5,859 nt of DNA from Desulfococcus sp. (GCA_024641805.1 JAHECJ010000160.1:1-5859), one strand, 5' to 3'; positions 1 through 5,390 are shown, counted from the stretch's first letter. Notes: generated by a model from the sequence alone, not told the origin. Numbers and translations: made by a program.

Positions 1-939
1 CTTATCCACAATTTTTGCCTGAAGCGCGGATGCGGCAACCCTTGCGCCGCCTTCAATCAGGAGACTGGTGATGCCGTTTTTCCCCAACTGGGCCATCAGG
101 GCATCCAGGTCAATCCGGCCATCTTTATTAAGCGTTGCATCAATAACTTTAACGCCCATTTTTTCAAGGGCGTCCCGTTTTGGTGAAGGTCTCGAATTAC
201 CTGTAATAATTAACGTATCAGAGCCTGACGGGATCCGCAATATTTTTGAATTTTCCGGAATGGACAGATGTGTATCCAAAATGACCCGGATGGGGTCTAC
301 GCCTTTTTTGCCTTCCAGGCGGGTTGTCAGGCTGGGGTTATCTGTTTTTACCGTATTGACCCCGACCATAATCGCATCGGTTTCATGACGGAGTTCATGC
401 ACAAATTTTCGGGAGGCTTCCCCGGTGACCCATTTGGAGTCTCCTGTGCGGGAGGCAATCCGGCCATCCAGTGTTGCCGCGCATTTCAGCGTCACAAACG
501 GCCGTTTTGTGATAATATACTTGATAAAACTTTCGTTTAACCGGCGGGCATCAGCTTCGCAGACACCGGACGCCACGGAGATTCCGTTTTGGATCAAAAA
601 GTCGGCGCCGCCTCCACTCACATCCGGATTCGGATCCTTCATCGCCATGACCACATGTTTGATGCCGGCGGACAAGATTTTTCGGGTGCAGGGCGGGGTT
701 CGGCCCTGGTGGTTGCAGGGCTCCAGTGTCACATAAATCGTACTCCCCTCAGCCAGGTCGCCCGCGTCGTTAATTGCATTCACCTCAGCATGGGGGCCGC
801 CGACTTTTTCATGCCAGCCCTGGCCGACGATTTTGCCATCTCTGACCACAACCGCTCCGACCACCGGATTCGGGGAGGTATATCCCTTTCCTCTGGCTGC
901 CAGTTCCAGGGCGATTTTCATAAATTGAGGGTCATTCAT
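1..939 (-). CDS. ribD: RibD, bifunctional riboflavin deaminase/reductase (3' end cut off by window)
   Basis: RibD carries out two consecutive cytosolic steps of riboflavin synthesis: deamination of the GTP-derived diaminopyrimidine ribosylamine phosphate, then NADPH-dependent reduction of its ribose. I translated 313 residues from the ATG at 939 to the window edge, with no stop or frameshift. The N-terminal deaminase domain (about 1-145) has the zinc motif H50-A51-E52 and the PCNHQGRTPPC segment at 74-84 (C75, C84 as zinc ligands, E52 as proton shuttle). The reductase domain begins near RPFVTLKCAATLDGRIA (about 146-162) and reaches the conserved LIEGGARVAAS at 294-304. The family is usually about 360-370 residues, so roughly 50-60 are missing. 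It is the last visible gene of the minus-strand series, and riboflavin genes often follow. The start is uncertain: the 939 ATG gives a family-typical N terminus but has no Shine-Dalgarno, and an in-frame ATG at 993 has a better one. No FMN riboswitch is visible. Confidence 0.95.
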   Translation of the reverse strand, partial: MNDPQFMKIALELAARGKGYTSPNPVVGAVVVRDGKIVGQGWHEKVGGPHAEVNAINDAGDLAEGSTIYVTLEPCNHQGRTPPCTRKILSAGIKHVVMAMKDPNPDVSGGGADFLIQNGISVASGVCEADARRLNESFIKYIITKRPFVTLKCAATLDGRIASRTGDSKWVTGEASRKFVHELRHETDAIMVGVNTVKTDNPSLTTRLEGKKGVDPIRVILDTHLSIPENSKILRIPSGSDTLIITGNSRPSPKRDALEKMGVKVIDATLNKDGRIDLDALMAQLGKNGITSLLIEGGARVAASALQAKIVDK

Positions 940-961
940 GATTTTCAATGGGCCAAAATAC

Positions 962-994
962 AATGGTTTCGCAAAATTTTTCTGCGAAACCATT
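962..994 (-). repeat. Perfect 12-bp inverted repeat between nrdR and ribD
   Basis: AATGGTTTCGCA (962-973) and TGCGAAACCATT (983-994) are perfect inverted arms around a 9-base A/T centre, giving a stable RNA hairpin on either strand. On the minus strand no U-tract follows (GTATTTTGGCC), so it is not a classic terminator for nrdR; on the plus strand a T-rich run comes only about 16 bases later. It lies 23 bases before the ribD ATG at 939 and would be inside the coding sequence if ribD starts at 993. Confidence 0.6.
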
Positions 995-1061
995 TATGGT
1001 TATTCCTAATTCTTTTTTAATTAAATTAATAAATAAATAAATCGTTTGCAGGCGCAGCGGG

Positions 1062-1508
1062 TTATTTTAATGTTTTAAGCTCATTTTCAAAATCGGTGAC
1101 ATCTTTGAAATCCCGGTACACGGAAGCAAACCGCACATAGGCCACTTTGTCAAGGCCGTGCAGAAACGCCATCATTTTTTCCCCGATAATGGTGGATGGA
1201 ATTTCCTTGGCTTCCGATTCTCTCAGATCCCTTTCCAGTTCTTTAATATAGGACTCGATCACATTCATGCTGATCTCCCTTTTTTCACAGGCTTTCTGGA
1301 GACCCGCCCGCACCTTGTCCCGGCTGAAAATTTCCCGGCGCTTATCCTTTTTGATAATCATTAGCGGGATATCTTCAATGTGCTCGTAGGTGGTGAATCG
1401 CCGTTCACAGGCCAGGCATTCGCGCCGCCGGCGAATCGCGTTGCCGTCCTTGCTGAGTCTGGAATCGATGACCTTGTTGTCGTTATCGCGGCAATAGGGA
1501 CATTTCAT
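1062..1508 (-). CDS. nrdR: NrdR, transcriptional repressor of ribonucleotide reductase genes
   Basis: NrdR is a nucleotide-sensing repressor that binds NrdR boxes upstream of ribonucleotide reductase operons when dATP is high. The 148-residue protein has the usual length and order: an N-terminal zinc ribbon with C3, C6, C31 and C34 (MKCPYC and CLAC), a basic RRRRE stretch, then an ATP-cone domain from about residue 46 to 136, ending in the typical AYVRFASVYRDF segment. The MKCPYC start is canonical, and an AAAAGGA Shine-Dalgarno lies 9 bases upstream (1518-1524). It sits 47 bp after the dCMP deaminase gene and before ribD, a widespread arrangement. Its regulatory targets (nrd genes) are not in the window, and I see no NrdR box here. 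Identification is very secure. Confidence 0.97.
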   Translation of the reverse strand: MKCPYCRDNDNKVIDSRLSKDGNAIRRRRECLACERRFTTYEHIEDIPLMIIKKDKRREIFSRDKVRAGLQKACEKREISMNVIESYIKELERDLRESEAKEIPSTIIGEKMMAFLHGLDKVAYVRFASVYRDFKDVTDFENELKTLK

Positions 1509-1555
1509 TTTCTGCCATCCTTTTATATCCCGGTCAACGGGTGTGTGATGTAGTT

Positions 1556-2014
1556 TTAAGAATTCCCGAGTTGTATAACCTCTATGCTTGATTCCGCAAG
1601 CATGTCCTTTGAGAGCGAATCCGCATACCCCTCCCGAAAATAAATTTTTTTGATACCCGCGTTGATAATCATTTTGGTGCAGATGGAACAGGGGAGGTTG
1701 GTACAGTAAAGGGTAGCGTCTTTAATCTGGACACCATGATAAGCTGCCTGAATGATGGCATTCTGTTCGGCATGGATGCCCCGGCAAAGTTCATGCCGCT
1801 GACCGGATTCAATCTTCATGGTTTCACGAAGGCAGCCGACTTCCCCGCAGTGGCGGATTCCGCTGGGAGCGCCGTTATAGCCGGTGGCAAGTATCCGTTT
1901 GTCCTTGATGATCAATGCGCCGACAGCCCGCCGCAGGCAGGTGGACCGTTTTGCCACCAGAATGGCAATGTCCATGAAATATTCTTCCCAGGCCGGACGG
2001 TGTTCCGCAGTCAT
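1556..2014 (-). CDS. dCMP deaminase (ComEB-like, zinc-dependent deoxycytidylate deaminase)
   Basis: Predicted cytosolic dCMP deaminase, converting dCMP to dUMP for thymidylate synthesis. The 152-residue protein has the family signatures in order: ATGYNGAPSG (43-52), the zinc and catalytic motif H81-A82-E83 followed by QNAI, and P108-C109-S110-I111-C112, which supplies the other two zinc ligands. Extra cysteines between the motifs (C56, C61, C77) match the insertion seen in dCMP deaminases and may bind a second zinc; they argue against a plain cytidine deaminase. The start at 2014 has GAAGGGA 9 bases upstream (2024-2030). It lies 53 bp after glyA and 47 bp before nrdR. GlyA makes the methylene-THF that thymidylate synthase uses on dUMP, so the grouping makes metabolic sense. 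It could be annotated comEB by homology with Bacillus, but a competence role is not implied. The exact substrate is inferred from family. Confidence 0.92.
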   Translation of the reverse strand: MTAEHRPAWEEYFMDIAILVAKRSTCLRRAVGALIIKDKRILATGYNGAPSGIRHCGEVGCLRETMKIESGQRHELCRGIHAEQNAIIQAAYHGVQIKDATLYCTNLPCSICTKMIINAGIKKIYFREGYADSLSKDMLAESSIEVIQLGNS

Positions 2015-2067
2015 AGGCGATAGTCCCTTCGGAAATTTATGTTGACCGGTCGTCTTTTTTCACAGGC

Positions 2068-3318
2068 TTAACCGTTGTCCTGAAAAAGCGGAAAACCGGC
2101 GCACAGGGTATTGACCTCTTTTTTAACCCGGCGGAGCACTTCGTCATTATCCGGATGTTTTAAGACATCCACAATAAAGCCGCCGATACGTTTCATCTCG
2201 TCTTCCTTCATCCCCCGGGTTGTGACCGCCGGCGTTCCGATACGAATACCGCTGGTCACAAACGGGCTTTGCATATCGAATGGAATCGTGTTTTTATTGA
2301 CGGTGATACCGGCGTGTTCCAGATTCCGCTCCGCTTCTTTTCCCGTAAGATTTAAACTGCTCACGTCAACCAGCATCATGTGGTTGTCGGTTCCGCCGGA
2401 TACCAGCCGGATGCCGTTATCCATTAAAAAATTTGCCAAAGTGGCCGCATTTTTAACAACCTGCTGCTGGTACAGCTTGAACGAGTCGGATAGCGCCAGC
2501 TTGAACGCCACGGCTTTTGCCGCAATGACGTGCATCAGCGGACCGCCCTGGATTCCGGGAAAGATTTCCTTGTTTAATTTTTTCCCCAATTCTTCACTGG
2601 ACAGAATCAAACCGCCCCGGGGGCCCCGGAGGGTTTTGTGCGTGGTGGAGGTGACGATATCCGCATAGGGCACCGGTGAGGGGTGAACTCCGCCGGCAAC
2701 CAGGCCGGCAATGTGCGCCATGTCGACCATCAGGTAGGCGTTTACGGATTTGGCAATATCACGGAAAGCTTGAAAATCGATAAATCTCGGGTAGGCGCTG
2801 GCACCGGCCACGATCATTTTCGGCTGGTGTTCTTTTGCCAGTTCGGCCAGGCGCTCATAGTCAATGGTTCCGGTTTCCTTAGCTACCCCATAGTGAATAA
2901 AATTGAAGAACCGGCCCGAAAAACTGGCTGCCGCGCCGTGGGTCAGATGACCGCCGTGAGACAGATTCATTCCTAATACCGTGTCGCCAGGATTCAGGAG
3001 GGCGAAATAAACGGCCATGTTGGCCTGTGACCCGGAGTGCGGCTGAACATTGGCATACTCCGACCCAAAAAGGGCTTTGGCCCGCTCAATGGCTTTGGTT
3101 TCTGCGATGTCAACATTCTCACAACCGCCATAGTATCTCTTGCCCGGATATCCTTCCGCGTATTTGTTTGTCATGACGGATGCCTGGGCTGCCATGACCG
3201 CCGGGCCGACAATATTTTCAGAGGCAATCAGCTCCAGTGTATTTTTTTGCCTATCATATTCCCGGGAAATCGCATCCGCGATTTCCGGGTCTATTGTTTC
3301 AATTGCTTTAATGTCCAA
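2068..3318 (-). CDS. glyA: Serine hydroxymethyltransferase, TTG start
   Basis: GlyA is a cytosolic PLP enzyme that interconverts serine plus THF with glycine plus 5,10-methylene-THF, the main source of one-carbon units. Starting from the TTG at 3318 the protein is 416 residues, the normal family length. Visible landmarks are LELIASEN (28-35), YAEGYPGKRYYGG (53-65), DMAHIAGLVAGG (199-210), the PLP-lysine motif TSTTHKTLRGPRGG with K228, and SGIRIGTPA near 356-364 with the carboxylate-binding arginine. The open frame continues upstream to an ATG at 3501, but that extension runs through the end of rpiB (3350-3501), adds 61 residues unlike any SHMT, and has no support. GAGGAG at 3328-3333 sits 9 bases before the TTG; the CTG at 3321 is a weaker alternative. 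It follows rpiB by 31 bp and precedes the dCMP deaminase gene by 53 bp. Confidence 0.96.
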   Translation of the reverse strand: MDIKAIETIDPEIADAISREYDRQKNTLELIASENIVGPAVMAAQASVMTNKYAEGYPGKRYYGGCENVDIAETKAIERAKALFGSEYANVQPHSGSQANMAVYFALLNPGDTVLGMNLSHGGHLTHGAAASFSGRFFNFIHYGVAKETGTIDYERLAELAKEHQPKMIVAGASAYPRFIDFQAFRDIAKSVNAYLMVDMAHIAGLVAGGVHPSPVPYADIVTSTTHKTLRGPRGGLILSSEELGKKLNKEIFPGIQGGPLMHVIAAKAVAFKLALSDSFKLYQQQVVKNAATLANFLMDNGIRLVSGGTDNHMMLVDVSSLNLTGKEAERNLEHAGITVNKNTIPFDMQSPFVTSGIRIGTPAVTTRGMKEDEMKRIGGFIVDVLKHPDNDEVLRRVKKEVNTLCAGFPLFQDNG

Positions 3319-3327
3319 CAGTAGAGT

Positions 3328-3333
3328 CTCCTC
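3328..3333 (-). promoter_or_regulatory. glyA ribosome binding site
   Basis: A full GAGGAG stands 9 bases upstream of the TTG at 3318 (6 upstream of a CTG). It decides the glyA start, since no ATG lies near the conserved N terminus and the long upstream extension overlaps rpiB. Confidence 0.8.
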
Positions 3334-3349
3334 AGAGCGTATTGGGTGC

Positions 3350-3808
3350 TCAAATGCTGCCGTCTTTAATGGTGTCAAATTTTTGAATCCGTCTCTGGTG
3401 CCTTCCGCCTTCAAACGGCGTTTCAAGCCAAACGCGCACAATTTCTTTGGCAAGCTCCGTGCCGATGACCCGTCCGCCCAAAACAAGAATATTGGCATCA
3501 TTATGACGCCGGCTCATCGTCGCCGAGAAAAGATCATTGCACAGGGCGGCCCGGACATTTTTAAACCGGTTTGCCACCATGGACATGCCCAGGCCGGTTC
3601 CGCAAACCAGAATTCCGTGCTTAAAATCCCCGGAAGATATCTTTCGAGCCACCTGAATGCCAAAATCCGAATAGTCGACCGAATCTTCGTTAAAAGGGCC
3701 GCAGTCTTCAATCTGAATATTTAAGGCGGTCAGATAATCCTTGATGAATTCCTTTAACGCATAACCCGCATGGTCGCTGCCCATGATAATCGGTGATGTG
3801 TTTTTCAT
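3350..3808 (-). CDS. rpiB: Ribose 5-phosphate isomerase B
   Basis: RpiB/LacAB-family sugar phosphate isomerase, interconverting ribose 5-phosphate and ribulose 5-phosphate in the pentose phosphate pathway. The 152 residues match the family length. Key parts are GSDHAGYALK (10-19, with D12 and H13), the catalytic cysteine C69 in VCGTGLGMS (68-76), the following anion-binding loop, RFKNVRAALC (81-90), the RHNDANILVLGGRVIG segment (101-116, with H102), and the phosphate-binding EGGRHQRR (133-140). The ATG at 3808 gives the canonical N terminus; only a modest AGG-containing ribosome site precedes it. It lies 53 bp after acpP and 31 bp before glyA; rpiB-glyA linkage is common in many bacteria. In related loci fabF often lies between acpP and rpiB, and it is missing here. 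RpiB homologues sometimes act on other pentose or hexose phosphates, but this context favours the housekeeping role. Confidence 0.95.
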   Translation of the reverse strand: MKNTSPIIMGSDHAGYALKEFIKDYLTALNIQIEDCGPFNEDSVDYSDFGIQVARKISSGDFKHGILVCGTGLGMSMVANRFKNVRAALCNDLFSATMSRRHNDANILVLGGRVIGTELAKEIVRVWLETPFEGGRHQRRIQKFDTIKDGSI

Positions 3809-3861
3809 AAACCTGTTCGTCCCTGATATTTGATCAATTTTACACGGCGATGAAACGGTTT

Positions 3862-4092
3862 TTACGCTTTTTCGATGATGTAAGCGATCGCTTCTTTAAC
3901 GGTTGCCAGCTTTTCCGCGTCTTCATCCGGGATTTCGATATCAAATTCTTCTTCAATACTCATGATTAATTCGACGATGGCAAGAGAATCCGCTCCAAGG
4001 TCGTCAATAAGCGATGCTTCCGGAACCACGTCACTGATGTCAACATCCAGTTTTTCCGCGATAATTTTTTTCACTTTGTCTTCAATCTTCAT
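3862..4092 (-). CDS. acpP: Acyl carrier protein
   Basis: ACP carries growing acyl chains as thioesters on a 4'-phosphopantetheine arm in type II fatty acid synthesis. The 76-residue acidic protein has the modification site D35-S36-L37 in DLGADSL, followed by helix II (AIVELIMSIEEEFDIEIPD) and the usual C-terminal helix. Position 38 is alanine, where many bacterial ACPs (for example E. coli) have aspartate; this position contributes to contacts with ACP synthase and partner enzymes, though non-Asp residues are not rare. The start at 4092 has GGAGAG six bases upstream (4099-4104). It follows fabG by 18 bp, which fits strong translational linkage and a shared transcript. The usual downstream neighbour fabF is absent; the next gene is rpiB. 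Because it sits beside fabG, this is likely the main fatty-acid ACP rather than a secondary-metabolism carrier. Confidence 0.96.
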   Translation of the reverse strand: MKIEDKVKKIIAEKLDVDISDVVPEASLIDDLGADSLAIVELIMSIEEEFDIEIPDEDAEKLATVKEAIAYIIEKA

Positions 4093-4098
4093 AAAGGT

Positions 4099-4104
4099 CT
4101 CTCC
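4099..4104 (-). promoter_or_regulatory. acpP ribosome binding site
   Basis: GGAGAG lies six bases upstream of the acpP ATG, between the fabG stop and acpP. It contrasts with fabG, which has no recognisable site, and fits the high ACP expression cells need. Confidence 0.7.
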
Positions 4105-4110
4105 ATTCTT

Positions 4111-4857
4111 TTAGATATACATCCCACCATTCACATGAATAACTTGTCCGGTAATATAGTCCGCATGCCTGGAAGCTAAAAAAAAGGCAACTCCGGCAAT
4201 ATCCTCCGGTGTTCCGGCACGGGCCAGGGGTATCTGTGAAATAATATCCGATGCTGCCTTTTCCGACAGCCCGGCGGTCATATCGGTTTGGATAAACCCC
4301 GGGGCAATGGCGTTTACCGTGATTCCGCGGGAGGCAAGCTCTCTGGCGGCTGTCTTCGTCAGGCCGATGATGCCTGCTTTTGAGGCCGCATAGTTTGCCT
4401 GACCGGGGTTTCCCGCCACTCCGGCAATGGACGTGATATTGATGATCCGGCCATAGCGCTGTTTCAGCATCGCCTTCGCAGCCGCTTTCGTGCAGTTAAA
4501 GGTGCCCTTTAAATTGACACGAATGACATCGTCCCAGTCTTTTTCATTCATCCGGAGCAGGAGGCCGTCTTTTGTAATTCCCGCATTATTGATCAGAACA
4601 TCGATTCTGCCGGTTTCATCTAAAACCGTTTTAAAAAAACCGGTGACGTCTGCTTCCGAAGCCACATCAACCCGCATCCCTTTTGGGATGCCGCCTGCTG
4701 CTGAGATTTCTTCAGCCGTTTGCCAGCCGGTGGTTTCCGGGGAATTGAAGTTAAAATAAACCCCAACACCCGGTGCGGCAAACGCTTTGCATATGGCGCG
4801 CCCGATTCCTTTGGAACCGCCGGTAACAACAATCGTCCGTTTGATATCGCTGGTCAT
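4111..4857 (-). CDS. fabG: 3-oxoacyl-ACP reductase FabG
   Basis: FabG is the NADPH-dependent ketoreductase of type II fatty acid synthesis, reducing 3-oxoacyl-ACP to 3-hydroxyacyl-ACP. The 248-residue protein is a classical short-chain dehydrogenase: cofactor loop TGGSKGIG at 12-19, NNAG at 90-93, and the catalytic tetrad N115, S143, Y156 and K160 (in NYAASK), then PGFIQTDM (186-193) and the C-terminal VNGGMYI typical of FabG. The next gene, 18 bp on, is acpP, which makes FabG much more likely than another SDR. The region around residues 26-45 (AFAAPGVGVYFNFNSPETTG) differs from the common FabG pattern; I recall similar forms in Desulfobacteraceae. The ATG at 4857 is preceded two codons upstream by an in-frame TAA, so it cannot be extended, yet no Shine-Dalgarno is visible. 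plsX, fabH and fabD, frequent upstream neighbours, are absent; rpmF comes directly before it. Confidence 0.95.
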   Translation of the reverse strand: MTSDIKRTIVVTGGSKGIGRAICKAFAAPGVGVYFNFNSPETTGWQTAEEISAAGGIPKGMRVDVASEADVTGFFKTVLDETGRIDVLINNAGITKDGLLLRMNEKDWDDVIRVNLKGTFNCTKAAAKAMLKQRYGRIINITSIAGVAGNPGQANYAASKAGIIGLTKTAARELASRGITVNAIAPGFIQTDMTAGLSEKAASDIISQIPLARAGTPEDIAGVAFFLASRHADYITGQVIHVNGGMYI

Positions 4858-4864
4858 ATTTTAC

Positions 4865-4910
4865 AAAAATATCCGAAAAACCGAAGGCAAACCGGTCCCC
4901 TGTCGGATAT
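4865..4910 (-). terminator. Inverted repeat with short U-tract between rpmF and fabG (possible attenuator)
   Basis: On the minus strand, ATATCCGA (4910 to 4903) pairs perfectly with TCGGATAT (4876 to 4869), with a 26-base loop containing a small ACCG/CGGT inner pair, followed by TTTT (4868-4865). It could be a weak intrinsic terminator or attenuator behind rpmF. The 3' arm lies 12-19 bases before the fabG ATG, where a ribosome site would be expected, so it might instead affect fabG translation. The large loop and short stem make this uncertain. Confidence 0.35.
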
Positions 4911-4957
4911 CAATTGATTTTGATTTCCAATGCCGGGAATAATAAGGTTTGATGAAA

Positions 4958-5137
4958 TTATTCAGATGCTTCTATTACGTTTCGGCCTTTATATACACCG
5001 CATTCCGGGCAAGCGAAATGGGGAAGTTTGGCTTCGCCGCATTCCGGACATTTGGAAACGCTGGGTGCGTCTGTTTTTTGGTGTGTCCGCCGTTTGTCAC
5101 GTCTTGATTTTGAAACTCTATGCTTTGGAACTGCCAT
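4958..5137 (-). CDS. rpmF: 50S ribosomal protein L32, zinc-ribbon form
   Basis: L32 is a small basic protein of the large ribosomal subunit. This 59-residue frame starts MAVPKHRVSKSRRDKRRTH, the canonical basic L32 N terminus, and ends in a zinc ribbon with C30-x2-C33 and C43-x2-C46, so this is the zinc-binding form rather than a cysteine-free paralogue used in zinc shortage. The ATG at 5137 has AGGAG six bases upstream (5144-5148). It is the first gene of the minus-strand series, 100 bp before fabG, and has a promoter candidate about 70 bp upstream. In many bacteria rpmF follows a DUF177/YceD gene and precedes plsX-fabH; neither is here, though the link to fatty-acid genes is kept through fabG-acpP. 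The identification is secure despite the small size. Confidence 0.97.
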   Translation of the reverse strand: MAVPKHRVSKSRRDKRRTHQKTDAPSVSKCPECGEAKLPHFACPECGVYKGRNVIEASE

Positions 5138-5171
5138 AACTAACTCCTAAATTATTGAAATTTATAATCAT

Positions 5172-5189
5172 TTATTCGTTAAAGAATAA
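5172..5189 (-). repeat. Inverted repeat in the rpmF 5' leader
   Basis: TTATTC (5172-5177) and GAATAA (5184-5189) are perfect 6-base inverted arms around a 6-base centre. It falls in the predicted rpmF untranslated leader, about 35-50 bases before the start codon. All but one pair is A-T, so as RNA it would be weak; it could equally be a DNA operator or chance in AT-rich sequence. Confidence 0.3.
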
Positions 5190-5204
5190 TTTTTATGTTT
5201 AAAA

Positions 5205-5233
5205 CTAGTATGTTAAATCACATATGTTGTCAA
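5205..5233 (-). promoter_or_regulatory. Candidate sigma-70 promoter for the rpmF-fabG-acpP operon
   Basis: On the minus strand a perfect -35 TTGACA (5233 to 5228) is followed after exactly 17 bases by TACTAG (5210 to 5205), which keeps the important T1, A2 and A5 of the -10 box. Transcription would start near 5198, giving a leader of about 60 bases before rpmF. The spacer contains the 8-base palindrome ACATATGT (5220-5227), which could be an operator. This is the best promoter signal in the window. Confidence 0.6.
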
Positions 5234-5257
5234 GGGAATTCGATGATACCCTATATT
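5227..5257 (+). promoter_or_regulatory. Possible distal gltX promoter, back-to-back with the rpmF promoter
   Basis: TTGTCA (5227-5232, 5 of 6 matches to the -35 consensus) and TATATT (5252-5257, 5 of 6 to the -10) are separated by 19 bases, slightly long. The -35 overlaps that of the rpmF promoter on the other strand because TTGTCAA reads TTGACAA in reverse. Use of this promoter would give gltX a leader of about 250 bases. Confidence 0.3.
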
Positions 5258-5352
5258 TTGTTCCTTGTATTTACTCTGTTTTTGTGTTAGCGTCGAAAAT
5301 TTTTAGAAATTTGGCATTGGGCGATTGATTGCCAGTATGCGGAGGATTCGTC

Positions 5353-5390
5353 AATCATTTTTTTTTAAACAAAAGTTTTAAAAAATGATT
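5353..5390. repeat. Long imperfect AT-rich inverted repeat upstream of gltX
   Basis: AATCAT (5353-5358) pairs with ATGATT (5385-5390), the T run 5361-5365 with A 5380-5384, and AAAC (5367-5370) with GTTT (5375-5378), around an AAAA loop; one T-T mismatch and two bulged Ts interrupt it. That is 15 pairs, mostly A-T. Its left arm includes the T9 run (5358-5366), which also follows a separate weak hairpin (TGATTG 5326-5331 with CAATCA 5352-5357), so the two structures exclude each other. Confidence 0.4.

Noticed and set aside
589..1020. Plus-strand frames of 100-143 codons across the ribD region
   Set aside because: They lie antisense to ribD, which has an intact, fully recognisable protein; no family motif or ribosome site supports them.
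940..1061. FMN riboswitch upstream of ribD
   Set aside because: The gap is only 122 bp, is mostly A/T, and lacks the conserved RFN element sequences; only a simple hairpin is present.
2111..3324. Plus-strand frames up to 185 codons across glyA
   Set aside because: These are antisense shadows of the conserved glyA sequence with no recognisable domain.
3319..3501. N-terminal extension of glyA from ATG 3501
   Set aside because: It overlaps the conserved C-terminal part of rpiB in another frame, does not look like SHMT, and a TTG with GAGGAG gives the normal 416-residue protein.
3140..3724. 194-codon plus-strand frame over rpiB and the glyA start
   Set aside because: Antisense to two conserved genes, low-complexity translation, no motif.
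3830..3837. TTGATCAA palindrome between acpP and rpiB as an operator
   Set aside because: An 8-base A/T-rich palindrome is expected by chance at this length, and nothing nearby supports a regulator site.
4930..5139. 69-codon plus-strand frame covering rpmF
   Set aside because: It is the exact antisense of L32, whose zinc ribbon and N terminus are unmistakable.
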